NCBI GenBank assembly: GCA_965228905.1
Contig: CBDDII010000002.1
Span: 1 to 64,000 of the forward strand
Origin: CALKXV01 sp965228905
GTDB taxonomy: Bacteria; Pseudomonadota; Alphaproteobacteria; Rhodobacterales; Rhodobacteraceae
Reading direction: 5' to 3'
DNA: 64,000 nucleotides
In this document: piece after piece, positions 1 to 7,558 of the stretch
Layout: each line of letters begins with the position of its first letter
Position numbering within the stretch: position 1 is the stretch's first letter
Notes under the pieces: model-generated
The model's database searches: none
The model's input: only the letters and a program-made list of their open reading frames with translations
Told to the model about the DNA's origin: nothing
Made by a program: the position numbers and the translations under genes

Positions 1-386
1 CGGCTCAGGAAGACCTGACCAAGATCGCCGGTCAGCACGCTGTCGTGACCAAGGCCAAGAAATCCATCGCGGGTTTCCGGGTTCGTGAAGGCATGCCGCT
101 TGGCGCGAAAGTGACCCTGCGCGGTGACCGGATGTACGACTTCCTGGATCGTCTGATCACCATCGCAATGCCCCGCGTCCGCGACTTCCGCGGCGTGAAC
201 GGCAAATCTTTCGACGGTCGCGGCAACTATGCCATGGGCCTGAAAGAGCACATCGTGTTCCCCGAAATCGACTTTGACAAGGTCGACGAGGTCTGGGGCA
301 TGGACATCATCATCTGCACCACCGCCGACACGGATGCAGAAGCCAAGGCGCTGTTGAAGGGTTTCAACATGCCGTTCAACAGCTGA
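1..386 (+). CDS. rplE: 50S ribosomal protein L5 (5' end outside window)
   Basis: L5 binds 5S rRNA in the central protuberance of the large subunit. The reading frame is open from base 3 and gives the last 127 residues of a protein normally of about 186, so the start lies upstream of the window. The segment contains the family blocks GFRVREGMPLG, VTLRGDRMYDFLDRL and the C-terminal DMDI-like strand (WGMDIIICTTA). It is followed 18 bases later by rpsN, as expected in the spc operon. Confidence 0.97.
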   Translation, partial: AQEDLTKIAGQHAVVTKAKKSIAGFRVREGMPLGAKVTLRGDRMYDFLDRLITIAMPRVRDFRGVNGKSFDGRGNYAMGLKEHIVFPEIDFDKVDEVWGMDIIICTTADTDAEAKALLKGFNMPFNS

Positions 387-404
387 GCCTGGGAGAGAAA
401 CATC

Positions 405-710
405 ATGGCTAAGAAAGCAATGATCGAACGCGAGAAGAAGCGCCAGAAGTTGGTCGAGCAATATGCCGCCAAGCGTGCTGCGCTGAAGGAAATCGCGAAT
501 GATGAATCGAAACCGATGGAAGAGCGTTTCAAGGCGCGCCTGAAACTGGCGAAACTGCCGCGCAACAGCTCTGCCACACGTCTTCACAACCGTTGCCAGC
601 TGACGGGGCGTCCGCACGCCTATTACCGCAAGCTGAAAATGTCGCGGATCGCGCTTCGGGAACTTGGCTCGCAAGGCCAGATTCCGGGTCTCGTGAAGTC
701 AAGCTGGTAA
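405..710 (+). CDS. rpsN: 30S ribosomal protein S14
   Basis: S14 is a small-subunit head protein. The 101-residue length and C-terminal block NRCQLTGRPHAYYRK...RIALRELG...IPGLVKSSW match the long, zinc-independent (C-minus) S14 type; the CxxC zinc knuckle of the short type is absent. The start is preceded by GGGAGAGAAACATC, an acceptable ribosome binding site. It lies between rplE and rpsH in the normal spc order. Confidence 0.97.
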   Translation: MAKKAMIEREKKRQKLVEQYAAKRAALKEIANDESKPMEERFKARLKLAKLPRNSSATRLHNRCQLTGRPHAYYRKLKMSRIALRELGSQGQIPGLVKSSW

Positions 711-723
711 GGAGGGTAAATAG

Positions 724-1116
724 ATGAACGATCCTCTTGGTGATATGCTGACCCGCATCCGCAATGCGCAGATGCGTGGCAAGTCCACAACCCAGACGCC
801 TGCCTCGAAACTCCGCAAGTGGGTTTTGGATGTGCTGGCCGACGAAGGTTACATCCGCGGGTACGAAGAGACCACTGATGTCAAAGGCCATGCGGCCATC
901 GAGATCAGCCTCAAGTACTATGAAGGCGAACCTGTGATCCGCGAGCTAAAGCGCGTGTCCAAGCCGGGCCGCCGGGTGTACCTCGGAGCCAACGACATCC
1001 CGCAGGTCCGCCAGGGCCTGGGTGTCTCGATCGTGTCGACGTCGAAAGGCGTCATGTCAGATGCAAACGCTCGCACAGCCAATGTCGGCGGCGAAGTGCT
1101 TTGCACCGTCTTCTAA
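724..1116 (+). CDS. rpsH: 30S ribosomal protein S8
   Basis: S8 binds 16S rRNA and in E. coli is the translational repressor of the spc operon. The 130-residue protein starts with the family signature NDPLGDMLTRIRNAQ and ends with GVSIVSTSKGVM...GGEVLCTVF. A strong AAGGAGG sits just before the ATG. Spacing to rpsN is 13 bases and to rplF 10 bases, consistent with one transcript. Confidence 0.97.
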   Translation: MNDPLGDMLTRIRNAQMRGKSTTQTPASKLRKWVLDVLADEGYIRGYEETTDVKGHAAIEISLKYYEGEPVIRELKRVSKPGRRVYLGANDIPQVRQGLGVSIVSTSKGVMSDANARTANVGGEVLCTVF

Positions 1117-1126
1117 GGAGGGCGCC

Positions 1127-1660
1127 ATGTCTCGAATTGGTAAAAAACCGGTTGAGCTGCCCTCGGGTGTCGAAGCCAAGGTTTCCGGCCAGACCGTTTC
1201 GGTCAAGGGTCCGAAAGGTCAGCGCGAATTCACCGCGACCGATGATGTGACCATCACGGTTGACGGCAATGTCGTGTCGATCGAACCGCGCGGCAAGTCC
1301 AAGCGGGCGCGTCAGCAGTGGGGCATGAGCCGCACGCAGGTGCAGAACCTTGTGGTTGGCGTGACCGACGGCTTCAAGAAAGAGCTTGAGATCAACGGCG
1401 TTGGTTATCGTGCGCAGGCACAGGGCAACAAGGTGACCCTGAACCTGGGCCTGTCCCACGACGTGGTCTTCGAAGTTCCCGAAGGCGTCACCGTCACCAC
1501 GCCCAAGAACACGGAAATCGTGGTCGAAGGCACCGATCAGCAACTCGTCGGCCAGGTCGCGGCCAATATCCGCGAATGGCGCCGCCCCGAGCCCTACAAG
1601 GGCAAGGGTATCAAGTACAAGGACGAGTACATCTTCCGCAAGGAAGGCAAGAAGAAGTAA
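1127..1660 (+). CDS. rplF: 50S ribosomal protein L6
   Basis: L6 lies near the sarcin-ricin loop of the large subunit. The start chosen (ATG at 1127, MSRIGKKPVELP) gives 177 residues, the usual family length, and follows AAGGAGGGCGCC. The frame is open further upstream, but that part overlaps rpsH and is not L6-like. The C-terminal signature RRPEPYKGKGIKY is present near the end. Confidence 0.97.
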   Translation: MSRIGKKPVELPSGVEAKVSGQTVSVKGPKGQREFTATDDVTITVDGNVVSIEPRGKSKRARQQWGMSRTQVQNLVVGVTDGFKKELEINGVGYRAQAQGNKVTLNLGLSHDVVFEVPEGVTVTTPKNTEIVVEGTDQQLVGQVAANIREWRRPEPYKGKGIKYKDEYIFRKEGKKK

Positions 1661-1671
1661 GGACCGGATAA

Positions 1672-2031
1672 ATGGCACTTTCCAAAAGAGAATTGTTCCA
1701 GAAGCGCCGGATGCGCGTCCGGAACAAACTTCGCAAGGTCAACGCGGGTCGCGTTCGTCTTTCCGTTCACCGTTCGAACAAGAACATCAGCGTTCAGCTG
1801 ATCGACGACGTTCAGGGCAAGACGCTGGCGTCTGCCTCGTCGCTGGAAAAAGACCTGGGCGTTGTCGGCAAGAACAACGTCGAGGCGGCCACCAAGGTGG
1901 GTGCGGCAATCGCCGAGCGCGCCAAGAAGGCCGGTGTGGAAGAAGCATATTTCGACCGCGGCGGTTTCCTGTTCCACGGCAAGGTGAAGGCTCTGGCCGA
2001 CGCTGCGCGTGAAGGTGGTTTGAAGATCTAA
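1672..2031 (+). CDS. rplR: 50S ribosomal protein L18
   Basis: L18 is a 5S rRNA-binding protein. The 119-residue product has the basic N-terminus and the blocks RLSVHRSNKNISVQ and FDRGGFLFHGKVKALADAAREGGL typical of bacterial L18. It begins 11 bases after rplF. Unlike the rest of the operon, it is separated from the next gene (rpsE) by about 150 bases that carry a long inverted repeat. Confidence 0.97.
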   Translation: MALSKRELFQKRRMRVRNKLRKVNAGRVRLSVHRSNKNISVQLIDDVQGKTLASASSLEKDLGVVGKNNVEAATKVGAAIAERAKKAGVEEAYFDRGGFLFHGKVKALADAAREGGLKI

Positions 2032-2040
2032 GAGATGCGT

Positions 2041-2126
2041 TGCCCCGGGCTTGATCCGGGGCCTCGTGATTGTGGGCTGCAACGCCCCGATGGCCAGGGA
2101 GGAGGCCCCGGATCAAGTCCGGGGCA
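2041..2126. repeat. REP-like long inverted repeat between rplR and rpsE
   Basis: Two 24-base arms, 2041-2064 and 2103-2126, are inverted complements with 23 of 24 positions matching. The core is GATCCGGGG/CCCCGGATC, and the arms flank a 38-base loop. As DNA this is a REP-type palindromic element; as RNA it would form a very stable stem inside the ribosomal transcript. Read on the minus strand it encodes the APDLIRG-like peptide often seen where this alphaproteobacterial repeat occurs. Confidence 0.85.
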
Positions 2127-2183
2127 GGTCTCACCGGGGTCGAAAAAACAGGGCTTCGGCCCACGGATATGAAGGAGGCCAAG

Positions 2184-2783
2184 ATGGCCAGAGAACCTAA
2201 CCAGAGGGGCGGCGGACGCGGCAATCGTCGTGATCGCGAAGAGACCCCCGAATTCGCTGACCGCCTGGTCGCGATCAACCGTGTGTCAAAGACCACCAAG
2301 GGCGGCAAGAACTTCGGTTTTGCAGCACTTGTCGTTGTCGGCGACCAGAAGGGCCGTGTCGGCTTTGGCAAGGGCAAGGCGAAAGAAGTGCCCGAAGCCA
2401 TCCGCAAGGCAACCGAGCAGGCCAAGCGCCAGATGATCCGCGTGCCGCTGCGCGAAGGTCGCACCCTGCACCACGACATGGAAGGCCGCCACGGTGCGGG
2501 CCGGGTCGTGATGCGCACGGCCCCGACGGGTACCGGTATCATCGCCGGTGGTCCGATGCGTGCCGTTTTCGAAATGCTTGGTGTTCAGGACGTTGTTGCC
2601 AAGTCGATCGGCTCGGCCAACCCCTATAACATGATCCGCGCCACGATCGACGGGCTGAAGAAAGAATCCTCGCCCCGCCTGGTCGCACAGCGTCGCGGCA
2701 AGAAGGTTGCCGACATCCTGCCCAAGCGGGATGACGCGCCCAAGATCGACGGTGAACAAGCACCCGTCGCCGAGGAGGCCTGA
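2184..2783 (+). CDS. rpsE: 30S ribosomal protein S5
   Basis: S5 sits at the mRNA entry/decoding side of the small subunit. The ATG at 2184 is preferred because GAAGGAGG lies 5 bases before it; an in-frame ATG at 2169 overlaps that ribosome binding site. The product is 199 residues with the S5 N-terminal RNA-binding block (FADRLVAINRVSKTTKGG) and the C-terminal fold (APTGTGIIAGGPMRAVFE). The C-terminus (after about residue 175) is a short charged extension. rpmD follows 5 bases later. Confidence 0.96.
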   Translation: MAREPNQRGGGRGNRRDREETPEFADRLVAINRVSKTTKGGKNFGFAALVVVGDQKGRVGFGKGKAKEVPEAIRKATEQAKRQMIRVPLREGRTLHHDMEGRHGAGRVVMRTAPTGTGIIAGGPMRAVFEMLGVQDVVAKSIGSANPYNMIRATIDGLKKESSPRLVAQRRGKKVADILPKRDDAPKIDGEQAPVAEEA

Positions 2784-2788
2784 GACCC

Positions 2789-2977
2789 ATGGCAAAAACC
2801 ATCGTTGTCAAACAGATCGGTTCGCCGATCCGCCGCCCGGCCAAACAGCGTGCAACGCTTGTTGGCCTTGGCCTGAACAAGATGCACAAAACGCGCGAGT
2901 TGGAAGACACGCCTTCGGTGCGCGGCATGGTCGATTCCATCCCGCATCTTGTCGAGATCGTCGAAGAACGCGGCTAA
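2789..2977 (+). CDS. rpmD: 50S ribosomal protein L30
   Basis: L30 is a small protein of the large subunit. The 62-residue product (KTIVVKQIGSPIRR...TLVGLGLNKMHKTRELEDT...MVDSIPHLVEIVEE) matches the bacterial family over its full length. It starts 5 bases after rpsE. In most bacteria rplO follows directly; here a terminator and a membrane-protein gene come first. Confidence 0.96.
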   Translation: MAKTIVVKQIGSPIRRPAKQRATLVGLGLNKMHKTRELEDTPSVRGMVDSIPHLVEIVEERG

Positions 2978-3029
2978 GTCCGGTTTTCGCGGCCCTTCGG
3001 GGCCAGCGCGACTGACTTTCACGAATTGA

Positions 3030-3057
3030 GAACGCCCCAACGGGGCGTTCTTTTTTT
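3030..3057 (+). terminator. Rho-independent terminator after rpmD
   Basis: A perfect stem GAACGCCCC / GGGGCGTTC with a short AAC-type loop is followed by eight T residues. It lies about 50 bases after the rpmD stop and should end or attenuate spc transcription before rplO-secY-adk. Confidence 0.93.
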
Positions 3058-3247
3058 GCCCATTTAGGCGCTTCAGGGGCCTTTGCTTTTCAAAAGCCCC
3101 ACGCCCGAGCCACTGCAACAGTTGCAGCATTTCAAAGCGGCTGACTGTTTCCGTTCTCGTCAATGCCTTGAATTCCTGCGAATATTGGTCGCTAAACGGC
3201 CACATTCGCGCGGCAGTCTGTCGTGCGAGGCAAAAAACGGGCGCAGA

Positions 3248-4000
3248 ATGCCACCTTGGACGGACATCTACATCGTGACAGCGGTGATCTTGGCTGCCTT
3301 GTCGCCCATGACGGCCAGTTTCCTGCAGTGCTGGGCAGACAGGGCCCGTGATGACCAGAATTTTGCCATGCCGCAGGGGCGTTCGGCCTGTGACGGCTGT
3401 GGCAAGACTTTGGGTGTGCGAGACATCGTTCCGATCCTCAGCTGGATTTGGAACAGGGGGCGTGCGCGGTGCTGCGGGTACGCATTGCACCCCACGCTGC
3501 TCTATAGCGAGGTCGTGATCCTGTTGATTTCGATCTGGGGTATTCTGGTCGTGCCCTGGCCGCTGGCGCCTGCGACGCTCTTGATGGCTTCGGGGTTGCA
3601 GGCGGTCGTTCTTCTGACCGGACCGCATCCGCGTGCGGCGCGGGGCTTTGCGGCGGCCCTGGTGGTTCTGGGGCTTGTGGTAACGGCGCTGGTGTTCGAA
3701 GGCAGGCTGTTGTTCCACGCAGGCGCGACCCTGTTGGGCCTTGCGCTTTGGCTGGCCGCTCGGTTGCAGCGCACGCTTGCCACCGACGCCCTGTTCCTGT
3801 TGTTGCCCGCCGGGGCCTTCCTTGGATTTCAGGGGCTTGCCCTGACCTGTTTCGTGGCGATCCCGGCTGCGTTGATCTTCCGGATGGTGAAGCCGCTGTT
3901 CTATCCCCAGGCCCTGCGCCGCCCCGTCATGCCCGGCGAGGCGGTTGTTTTCGGGCTGGCGGCAGCGCTTTGGATCGTGTGGCTGTATTTCAACCACTGA
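3248..4000 (+). CDS. Prepilin-peptidase N-terminal-domain membrane protein lacking the catalytic aspartates
   Basis: This 250-residue polytopic membrane protein (start ATG 3248 chosen; the frame is open up to 3083 but has no membrane segment there) resembles type IV prepilin peptidases/N-methyltransferases. After a first membrane helix comes the cytoplasmic cysteine loop CDGCGKTL...DIVPILSW...RCCGYAL...SEVV, which matches the DiS_P_DiS methyltransferase-associated domain. One of the four usual cysteines is displaced (RARCCG instead of RCRxCG). The following membrane helices show neither the GxGD motif nor the paired aspartates of A24 peptidases, so proteolytic activity is not expected. It sits alone between a terminator and rplO, an unusual place. 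It could be a co-opted or decaying homologue; function unknown. Confidence 0.72.
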   Translation: MPPWTDIYIVTAVILAALSPMTASFLQCWADRARDDQNFAMPQGRSACDGCGKTLGVRDIVPILSWIWNRGRARCCGYALHPTLLYSEVVILLISIWGILVVPWPLAPATLLMASGLQAVVLLTGPHPRAARGFAAALVVLGLVVTALVFEGRLLFHAGATLLGLALWLAARLQRTLATDALFLLLPAGAFLGFQGLALTCFVAIPAALIFRMVKPLFYPQALRRPVMPGEAVVFGLAAALWIVWLYFNH

Positions 4001-4130
4001 GGCCTTGCCACGGCCCCCCAAAACCCCTTATACGCCCCCGGTGGTCAACAAGACCCATGTGAATCAAGAAACGCCGTGGCCGTCCCAATTCGCTTTTCGG
4101 GGGCGCGTCCGGCTCACCAGGAGAAGCGAT

Positions 4131-4604
4131 ATGAAACTGAACGAACTCCGGGACAATCCCGGTGCTGCCAAAAAGCGCAAACGTGTTGGCCGTGGTCCGG
4201 GCTCGGGCATGGGCAAGACCGCAGGTCGCGGGATCAAGGGCCAGAAGTCACGCTCGGGTGTGGCGATCAATGGCTACGAGGGTGGCCAGATGCCGCTCTA
4301 CCAGCGTCTGCCGAAGCGTGGCTTCAACAAGCCGAACCGCAAGGCATTTGCCGTTGTGAACCTGGGCCTGATCCAGAAGTTCATCGACGACAAGAAGATC
4401 GACGCCAAGGGCGACATCACCGAGGACGTTCTGGTCGAATGCGGCCTTGTGCGTCGCAAGAAGGACGGTATCCGCGTGCTGGCCAAGGGCGAATTTTCCG
4501 CCAAGGCCAACATCAGCGTGACCGGCGCTTCGAAATCGGCGATCGCCGCTGTCGAGAAAGCAGGCGGTTCACTGACGGTCACAACGGCGTCGGCGGCTGA
4601 GTAA
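4131..4604 (+). CDS. rplO: 50S ribosomal protein L15
   Basis: L15 is a late-assembly protein of the large subunit. ATG 4131 (MKLNELRDNPGA) follows CCAGGAGAAGCGAT and gives 157 residues, the family length. The glycine-rich basic N-terminus (RVGRGPGSGMGKTAGRG) and C-terminal SVTGASKSA block are diagnostic. The frame is open upstream, but that part overlaps the preceding gene's 3' region and is not conserved sequence. Confidence 0.96.
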   Translation: MKLNELRDNPGAAKKRKRVGRGPGSGMGKTAGRGIKGQKSRSGVAINGYEGGQMPLYQRLPKRGFNKPNRKAFAVVNLGLIQKFIDDKKIDAKGDITEDVLVECGLVRRKKDGIRVLAKGEFSAKANISVTGASKSAIAAVEKAGGSLTVTTASAAE

Positions 4605-4650
4605 GCGCTTGTGGGCAGCGGCCTTGCTGCCTACATATTCTGAAGTTTCC

Positions 4651-4686
4651 AGCGCCGCCGACCGGGAACGGTTTGGCGGCGCTTTG
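4651..4686 (+). promoter_or_regulatory. Stem-loop between rplO and secY
   Basis: AGCGCCGCC (4651-4659) pairs perfectly with GGCGGCGCT (4675-4683) and is followed by TTT. The T run is too short for a strong terminator. It may be a partial attenuator that lowers secY/adk expression relative to the ribosomal genes, or an mRNA-stabilising hairpin. Confidence 0.5.
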
Positions 4687-4707
4687 CATACATGAGAGAG
4701 GCCGCAT

Positions 4708-6066
4708 ATGGCATCCGCAGCAGAGCAAATGGCCGCCAACGTCAGTTGGGGCATGTTGGGCAAGGCGACCGAGCTGCGCCAGCGTCTGTTATTCACACTC
4801 GGGCTTTTGATCGTTTACCGCCTTGGCACCTATATCCCGGTGCCGGGGATCGACGGGATCGCCCTGCGCGAGTTCATGGATCAGGCGGCTGGCGGGATTG
4901 CCGGGGTGCTGGGGATGTTCACCGGGGGTGCGCTCAGCCGTATGGGCATCTTTGCCCTCGGCATCATGCCCTATATCTCGGCCTCGATCATCGTGCAGCT
5001 TCTGGGTGCCACCTGGGGGCCATTGCAGCAGTTGAAAAAAGAAGGCGAGACGGGCCGCCGCAAGATCACCCAGTACACGCGCTATGGCACGGTTCTCTTG
5101 GCGACCTTTCAGGCCTATGGCCTTGCCGTGTCGATGGAAGCGGGCGACCTCGTGACCGATCCCGGCTGGTTCTTCCGCATTTCGACCGTCATCACCCTTG
5201 TGGGTGGTACGATGTTCCTGATGTGGCTGGGCGAGCAGATCACTGCACGCGGCGTCGGCAACGGCATTTCGCTGATTATCTACGTCGGCATCGTCGCCGA
5301 ATTGCCGGGTGCTTTTGCCCAGTTCTTTGAACAGGGCCGGGTCGGCGCGCTGTCGTCCGGTGTCATCCTTGGCATTCTGGCGATGTTGTTCGCGACACTG
5401 GTGTTCGTCGTCTTCATGGAGCGCAGCCTGAGGAAGGTCCACATCCAGTATCCGCGTCGCCAGGTCGGCATGAAGGTCTATGACGGCGGCTCAAGCCACC
5501 TGCCGATCAAGGTGAACCCGGCGGGCGTGATCCCGGCGATCTTTGCCTCGTCGCTGTTGCTTTTGCCGACGACGCTGTCCACCTTCTCGGGCAACTCGGC
5601 AAGCCCGGTAATGGCATGGATCCTTGCCTATTTCGGCCCCGGCCAACCGCTCTACCTGTTGTTCTTCGCAGGCATGATCATCTTTTTCACGTATTTCTAT
5701 ACACTGAACGTGTCGTTCAAACCCGATGACGTGGCCGACAACCTGAAGAACCAGAACGGCTTCGTCCCCGGCATCCGCCCCGGCAAGAAGACCGAGGAAT
5801 ACCTGGAGTTCGTGGTCACGCGCCTGCTTGTGCTTGGTTCGGGTTACCTCGCACTGGTCTGCCTGATCCCCGAGATGATCCGAAGCAATCTGGCCATCAC
5901 GGCCTATTTCGGGGGCACCTCGATCCTGATTATCGTGTCCGTGGGGATGGATTTCATCCAACAGGTGCAATCGCATTTGCTGGCCCACCAGTACGAAGGG
6001 CTGATTGAGAAATCCCAGTTGCGCGGTAAAAAGCGTGGCGGGAAAAAAGGGACTGCCAGACGATGA
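4708..6066 (+). CDS. secY: Preprotein translocase subunit SecY
   Basis: SecY is the channel subunit of the SecYEG translocon in the inner membrane. The 452-residue product has ten hydrophobic segments, the N-terminal YRLGTYIPVPGID block, the plug-region GGALSRMGIFALGIMPYI and the C-terminal cytosolic loop signature SFKPDDVADNLK. ATG 4708 follows GAGAGAGGCCGCAT. The stop overlaps the adk start (ATGA), so the two are translationally coupled. Confidence 0.97.
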   Translation: MASAAEQMAANVSWGMLGKATELRQRLLFTLGLLIVYRLGTYIPVPGIDGIALREFMDQAAGGIAGVLGMFTGGALSRMGIFALGIMPYISASIIVQLLGATWGPLQQLKKEGETGRRKITQYTRYGTVLLATFQAYGLAVSMEAGDLVTDPGWFFRISTVITLVGGTMFLMWLGEQITARGVGNGISLIIYVGIVAELPGAFAQFFEQGRVGALSSGVILGILAMLFATLVFVVFMERSLRKVHIQYPRRQVGMKVYDGGSSHLPIKVNPAGVIPAIFASSLLLLPTTLSTFSGNSASPVMAWILAYFGPGQPLYLLFFAGMIIFFTYFYTLNVSFKPDDVADNLKNQNGFVPGIRPGKKTEEYLEFVVTRLLVLGSGYLALVCLIPEMIRSNLAITAYFGGTSILIIVSVGMDFIQQVQSHLLAHQYEGLIEKSQLRGKKRGGKKGTARR

Positions 6067-6638
6067 ACATTATTCTGCTTGGGCCGCCGGGGGCCGGTAA
6101 GGGGACACAGGCACAAATTCTTGTGGAAGAGCGCGGGATGGTTCAGCTTTCCACCGGCGACATGCTGCGCGAGGCGCGCAGTTCCGGCACCGACATGGGC
6201 AAGAAGGTTGCCGAGATCATGGACTCCGGCGGTCTGGTCACCGACGAGATCGTGATCGGCCTGATCGAGGAAAAGTTGCAGGATACGACCGGCAACGGTT
6301 TCATTTTCGACGGCTTCCCCCGCACCCTGGCCCAGGCCGACGCGCTTGGTAACCTGCTGAAAGCGAACGGGCAGGGCCTGAACGCCGTGATCGAGTTGCA
6401 GGTGGACGACGAGGTGCTTGTCGACCGGATCGTGGGCCGCGCGGAAGAGGCGCGCAAGGCGGGCCAGCCGGTGCGGGCCGACGACAACGCCGAAAGCCTG
6501 AAAGTCCGGCTGATGGAATACTACAAGAAGACGTCGCCGCTGATCGGGTACTATTATGCCAAGGGTGATCTGAAGGGCGTCAACGGGCTTGGAACGATTG
6601 ACGAGGTCAAGGCCGAGATTGCCGGTATCCTTGGGTAA
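6063..6638 (+). CDS. adk: Adenylate kinase (short form)
   Basis: Adenylate kinase interconverts ATP + AMP and 2 ADP in the cytosol. The 191-residue protein has the P-loop GPPGAGKGTQ at residues 6-15, the AMP-site STGDMLR, and FDGFPRT. Instead of the zinc-type lid with four cysteines it has a short lid (GRAEEARKAGQPVR), as in many alphaproteobacteria. It overlaps secY by 4 bases, the classical secY-adk arrangement. Confidence 0.97.
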   Translation: MNIILLGPPGAGKGTQAQILVEERGMVQLSTGDMLREARSSGTDMGKKVAEIMDSGGLVTDEIVIGLIEEKLQDTTGNGFIFDGFPRTLAQADALGNLLKANGQGLNAVIELQVDDEVLVDRIVGRAEEARKAGQPVRADDNAESLKVRLMEYYKKTSPLIGYYYAKGDLKGVNGLGTIDEVKAEIAGILG

Positions 6639-6667
6639 TCACGCCGGACGCGGCGAGACCCATCACA

Positions 6668-6892
6668 TCAGTGAAACCTCGGTTTCTTCGCGACTGCGCT
6701 CTGGCGCGGGTGCTCGGCGGGCCTGGCCTGATCTTCCAGAAGATCGGCAAACTGGCTCAACTGGTCCGATATTCCCATCAACTGGTCGAACAACGCAGAG
6801 TCGTCCGCAAGCCGTAACTCCAGGGCGAGCGCGTCGAGATTGTGAGACAACTGCCGAACCGACAACGTAAAGTTCTTGGATGGTTTTTCCAT
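6668..6892 (-). CDS. Putative small protein of 74 residues, antisense to the adk-rpsM intergenic direction
   Basis: The reading frame on the minus strand starts MEKPSKNFTLSVRQL and is preceded by AAAAAGGCTG, a usable ribosome binding site. The product is a mostly helical, leucine- and acid-rich region (LALELRLADDSALFDQLMGISDQLSQFADLLED) with a basic tail. No family is recognised. Support is that it fills an otherwise empty interval between adk and the alpha-operon promoter and has codons similar to its neighbours; it could still be chance. Confidence 0.4.
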   Translation of the reverse strand: MEKPSKNFTLSVRQLSHNLDALALELRLADDSALFDQLMGISDQLSQFADLLEDQARPAEHPRQSAVAKKPRFH

Positions 6893-7035
6893 CAGCCTTT
6901 TTCGACTTTGGTAATCAGTGGGAATTTCAATGCCAAAGCCGATAGACGGATTCTTTGATTTGGCGCAAGTGGCCCCGGACGCAAGGCCGGTATTCCCGTG
7001 CTGCAAGTGAAGTTTCCGACAATCGCAAGAGCCCC

Positions 7036-7064
7036 TTGACCCAAGCCGGTTAAGGGCATAGATA
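7036..7064 (+). promoter_or_regulatory. Sigma-70-type promoter of the alpha operon
   Basis: TTGACC (7036-7041) and TAGATA (7059-7064) are separated by exactly 17 bases. Transcription would start near 7071, giving a leader of about 100 bases before rpsM. This separates the alpha operon from secY-adk transcription. Confidence 0.75.
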
Positions 7065-7091
7065 CCGCCATCTCGAACGAGAATCATATGC

Positions 7092-7154
7092 AAGCCCGGC
7101 GGCCGCAAAGCTCCGGGCTTACGTTGTGAAAAAAGGGTCCGGCGCTACGGACCC
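7092..7154 (+). promoter_or_regulatory. Structured 5' leader of rpsM: two consecutive hairpins
   Basis: AAGCCCGG (7092-7099) pairs with CCGGGCTT (7113-7120), and GGGTCC (7135-7140) pairs with GGACCC (7149-7154). The second hairpin ends about 7 bases before the AAAGGA ribosome binding site of rpsM. Position just upstream of the first gene of a ribosomal operon suggests an autoregulatory site; this is inference. Confidence 0.5.
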
Positions 7155-7174
7155 GCAACGAAAGGAACAGATAC

Positions 7175-7543
7175 GTGGCACGTATTGCTGGCGTGAACAT
7201 CCCGACTGGAAAGCGGGTTCCGATCGCCCTGACTTATATCACCGGAATCGGCCATACCTCGGCCAAGGCCATTTGCGAAGCAACCAACATCGACGCGACC
7301 CGTCGTGTGAACGAATTGTCGGACGCCGAAGTCCTTGCCATTCGTGAACACATCGACGCGAACTACACCGTCGAAGGCGATCTGCGCCGCGAAGTGCAGA
7401 TGAACGTCAAGCGCCTGATGGACCTCGGCTGCTATCGCGGTCTGCGCCATCGTCGCAGCCTTCCCGTGCGCGGGCAGCGCACCCACACCAATGCGCGGAC
7501 CCGCAAAGGCCCCGCCAAGCCGATCGCCGGCAAGAAGAAGTAA
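7175..7543 (+). CDS. rpsM: 30S ribosomal protein S13
   Basis: S13 lies in the small-subunit head and contacts tRNA and the large subunit. The start is GTG at 7175 preceded by AAAGGAACAGATAC; the product ARIAGVNIPTGKRV...TYITGIG is the universal S13 N-terminus, so the GTG assignment is firm. Length is 122 residues, with the C-terminal RGQRTHTNARTRKGP block. It is the first gene of the alpha operon here. Confidence 0.97.
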   Translation: MARIAGVNIPTGKRVPIALTYITGIGHTSAKAICEATNIDATRRVNELSDAEVLAIREHIDANYTVEGDLRREVQMNVKRLMDLGCYRGLRHRRSLPVRGQRTHTNARTRKGPAKPIAGKKK

Positions 7544-7558
7544 GGGAGGGTTCGTAGA

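Noticed and set aside
1022..1126. Longer N-terminus for L6
   Set aside because: The extension lies over rpsH and gives a product longer than any L6; ATG 1127 has a strong ribosome binding site.
2624..4021. Long minus-strand open frame spanning rpsE, rpmD and the peptidase-like gene
   Set aside because: It is antisense to clear ribosomal genes and has Arg/Gln/His-rich low-complexity content typical of shadow frames in GC-rich DNA.
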